Source of the DNA: Chloroflexota bacterium | GTDB taxonomy: Bacteria; Chloroflexota; Anaerolineae; UBA4142 | Direction of reading: 5' to 3' | Assembly: GCA_016199405.1 (NCBI GenBank) | Contig: JACQGS010000141.1 | Coordinates: 1 to 13,480, forward strand | Length of the DNA stretch: 13,480 nucleotides | Shown here: piece by piece, positions 13,367 through 13,480 of the stretch | How the letters are laid out: each line of letters opens with the position of its first letter | How positions within the stretch are numbered: position 1 is the first letter of the stretch | The notes under the pieces: generated by a model | What the model saw: only the letters and a program-made list of their open reading frames with translations | The model's database searches: none | Told to the model about the DNA's origin: nothing | Translations under genes and position numbers: made by a program

Positions 13367-13372
13367 AGTATA
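13367..13372 (-). promoter_or_regulatory. Putative -10 box of the ROK kinase gene
   Basis: The minus strand reads TATACT at 13372-13367. The start expected 6-8 nt later falls at about 13359-13361, at or within two bases of ATG 13359, so the mRNA would be leaderless; no Shine-Dalgarno precedes the ATG. The -35 region is weak (TTTCTA at 13395-13390), so this call is tentative. Confidence 0.5.
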
Positions 13373-13386
13373 CTACTCAAATTGCC

Positions 13387-13423
13387 AAATAGAAAACCCT
13401 CGCGACCAAATGATCCGAGGGTT
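13387..13423 (-). terminator. Intrinsic terminator (minus strand) upstream of the ROK gene
   Basis: AACCCTCG and CGAGGGTT (13395-13402 and 13416-13423) form a perfect 8-bp stem around a 13-nt loop. On the minus strand the stem runs into TTTTCTATTT, as expected for a Rho-independent terminator. It would end a minus-strand transcript coming from beyond the right edge, and it lies just upstream of the ROK promoter. The remaining bases to 13480 hold no gene I can support. Confidence 0.65.
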
Positions 13424-13480
13424 AGCCGAACTTGGCGTCTCAGTACATCACAATTTCATAAAGGGGGAAGCGCTCTCTAG

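Noticed and set aside
13430..13480. Right-end segment as the start of a tRNA or another gene, with GGGGG near 13464
   Set aside because: No cloverleaf arms can be drawn, all three minus-strand frames have stops, and the plus-strand open frame is only a shadow continuing from opposite the ROK gene.

Overview
The window is GC-rich (roughly 55-60 %), densely coded bacterial chromosome, with 16 supported protein genes and no rRNA, tRNA or CRISPR array visible. The gene set (a CpaB/CpaE/CpaF/TadB/TadC pilus locus whose CpaE carries a receiver domain, comF followed by long-form hpf, a ROK glucokinase, and short degenerate tandem repeats) fits an uncultured Chloroflexota (Anaerolineae-like) bacterium. 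That placement is an inference from general resemblance, not from a marker gene.

Positions 1-6032 (+ strand) hold a Tad/Flp type IVc pilus assembly operon, entered inside cpaB. The order is cpaB (3' part), REC-CpaE/TadZ, CpaF/TadA ATPase, a SpoU/TrmH-family RNA 2'-O-methyltransferase lodged inside the operon, tadB, tadC, and a DUF192 gene that overlaps tadC by 14 nt. CpaF supplies ATP-driven force, TadB and TadC form the inner-membrane platform, CpaE/TadZ probably positions the machine, and CpaB belongs to the envelope-spanning part.

Positions 6045-7443 (+) carry a 10-bp inverted repeat, a ComF-type phosphoribosyltransferase and long-form hibernation promoting factor. A hairpin and a strong intrinsic terminator (7584-7609) close this unit. 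An extended -10 promoter (7623-7631) lies directly behind the terminator and opens a two-gene unit: an unrecognised 118-aa protein with a very basic N-terminal half, and a low-molecular-weight protein tyrosine phosphatase. Next, behind a 16-bp inverted repeat, is a four-TM class III nucleotide cyclase that looks like a CHASE2-cyclase without its sensor domain and that departs from the family at two active-site positions.

Positions 9831-13359 (- strand, converging on the cyclase) read in transcription order: Zn-type ROK sugar kinase, rhamnosyltransferase-like GT2, WaaE/KdtX-like GT2, an unrecognised 77-aa protein, and a MNT/AbiEii-like nucleotidyltransferase. The 77-aa/nucleotidyltransferase pair has its own near-consensus sigma70 promoter in the tail of the upstream glycosyltransferase and looks like a two-gene module, possibly toxin-antitoxin-like.

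The most unusual feature is that the two adjacent glycosyltransferase genes contain three separate degenerate 7-nt tandem arrays (12327-12354, 12165-12234, 11003-11030). These can be aligned to one shared unit (about ARRTYRS on the + strand), and the reading frames stay open through them. This suggests a heptanucleotide repeat family that invades coding sequence and could make surface-glycan genes variable in length or phase. Two minus-strand transcription starts also look leaderless.
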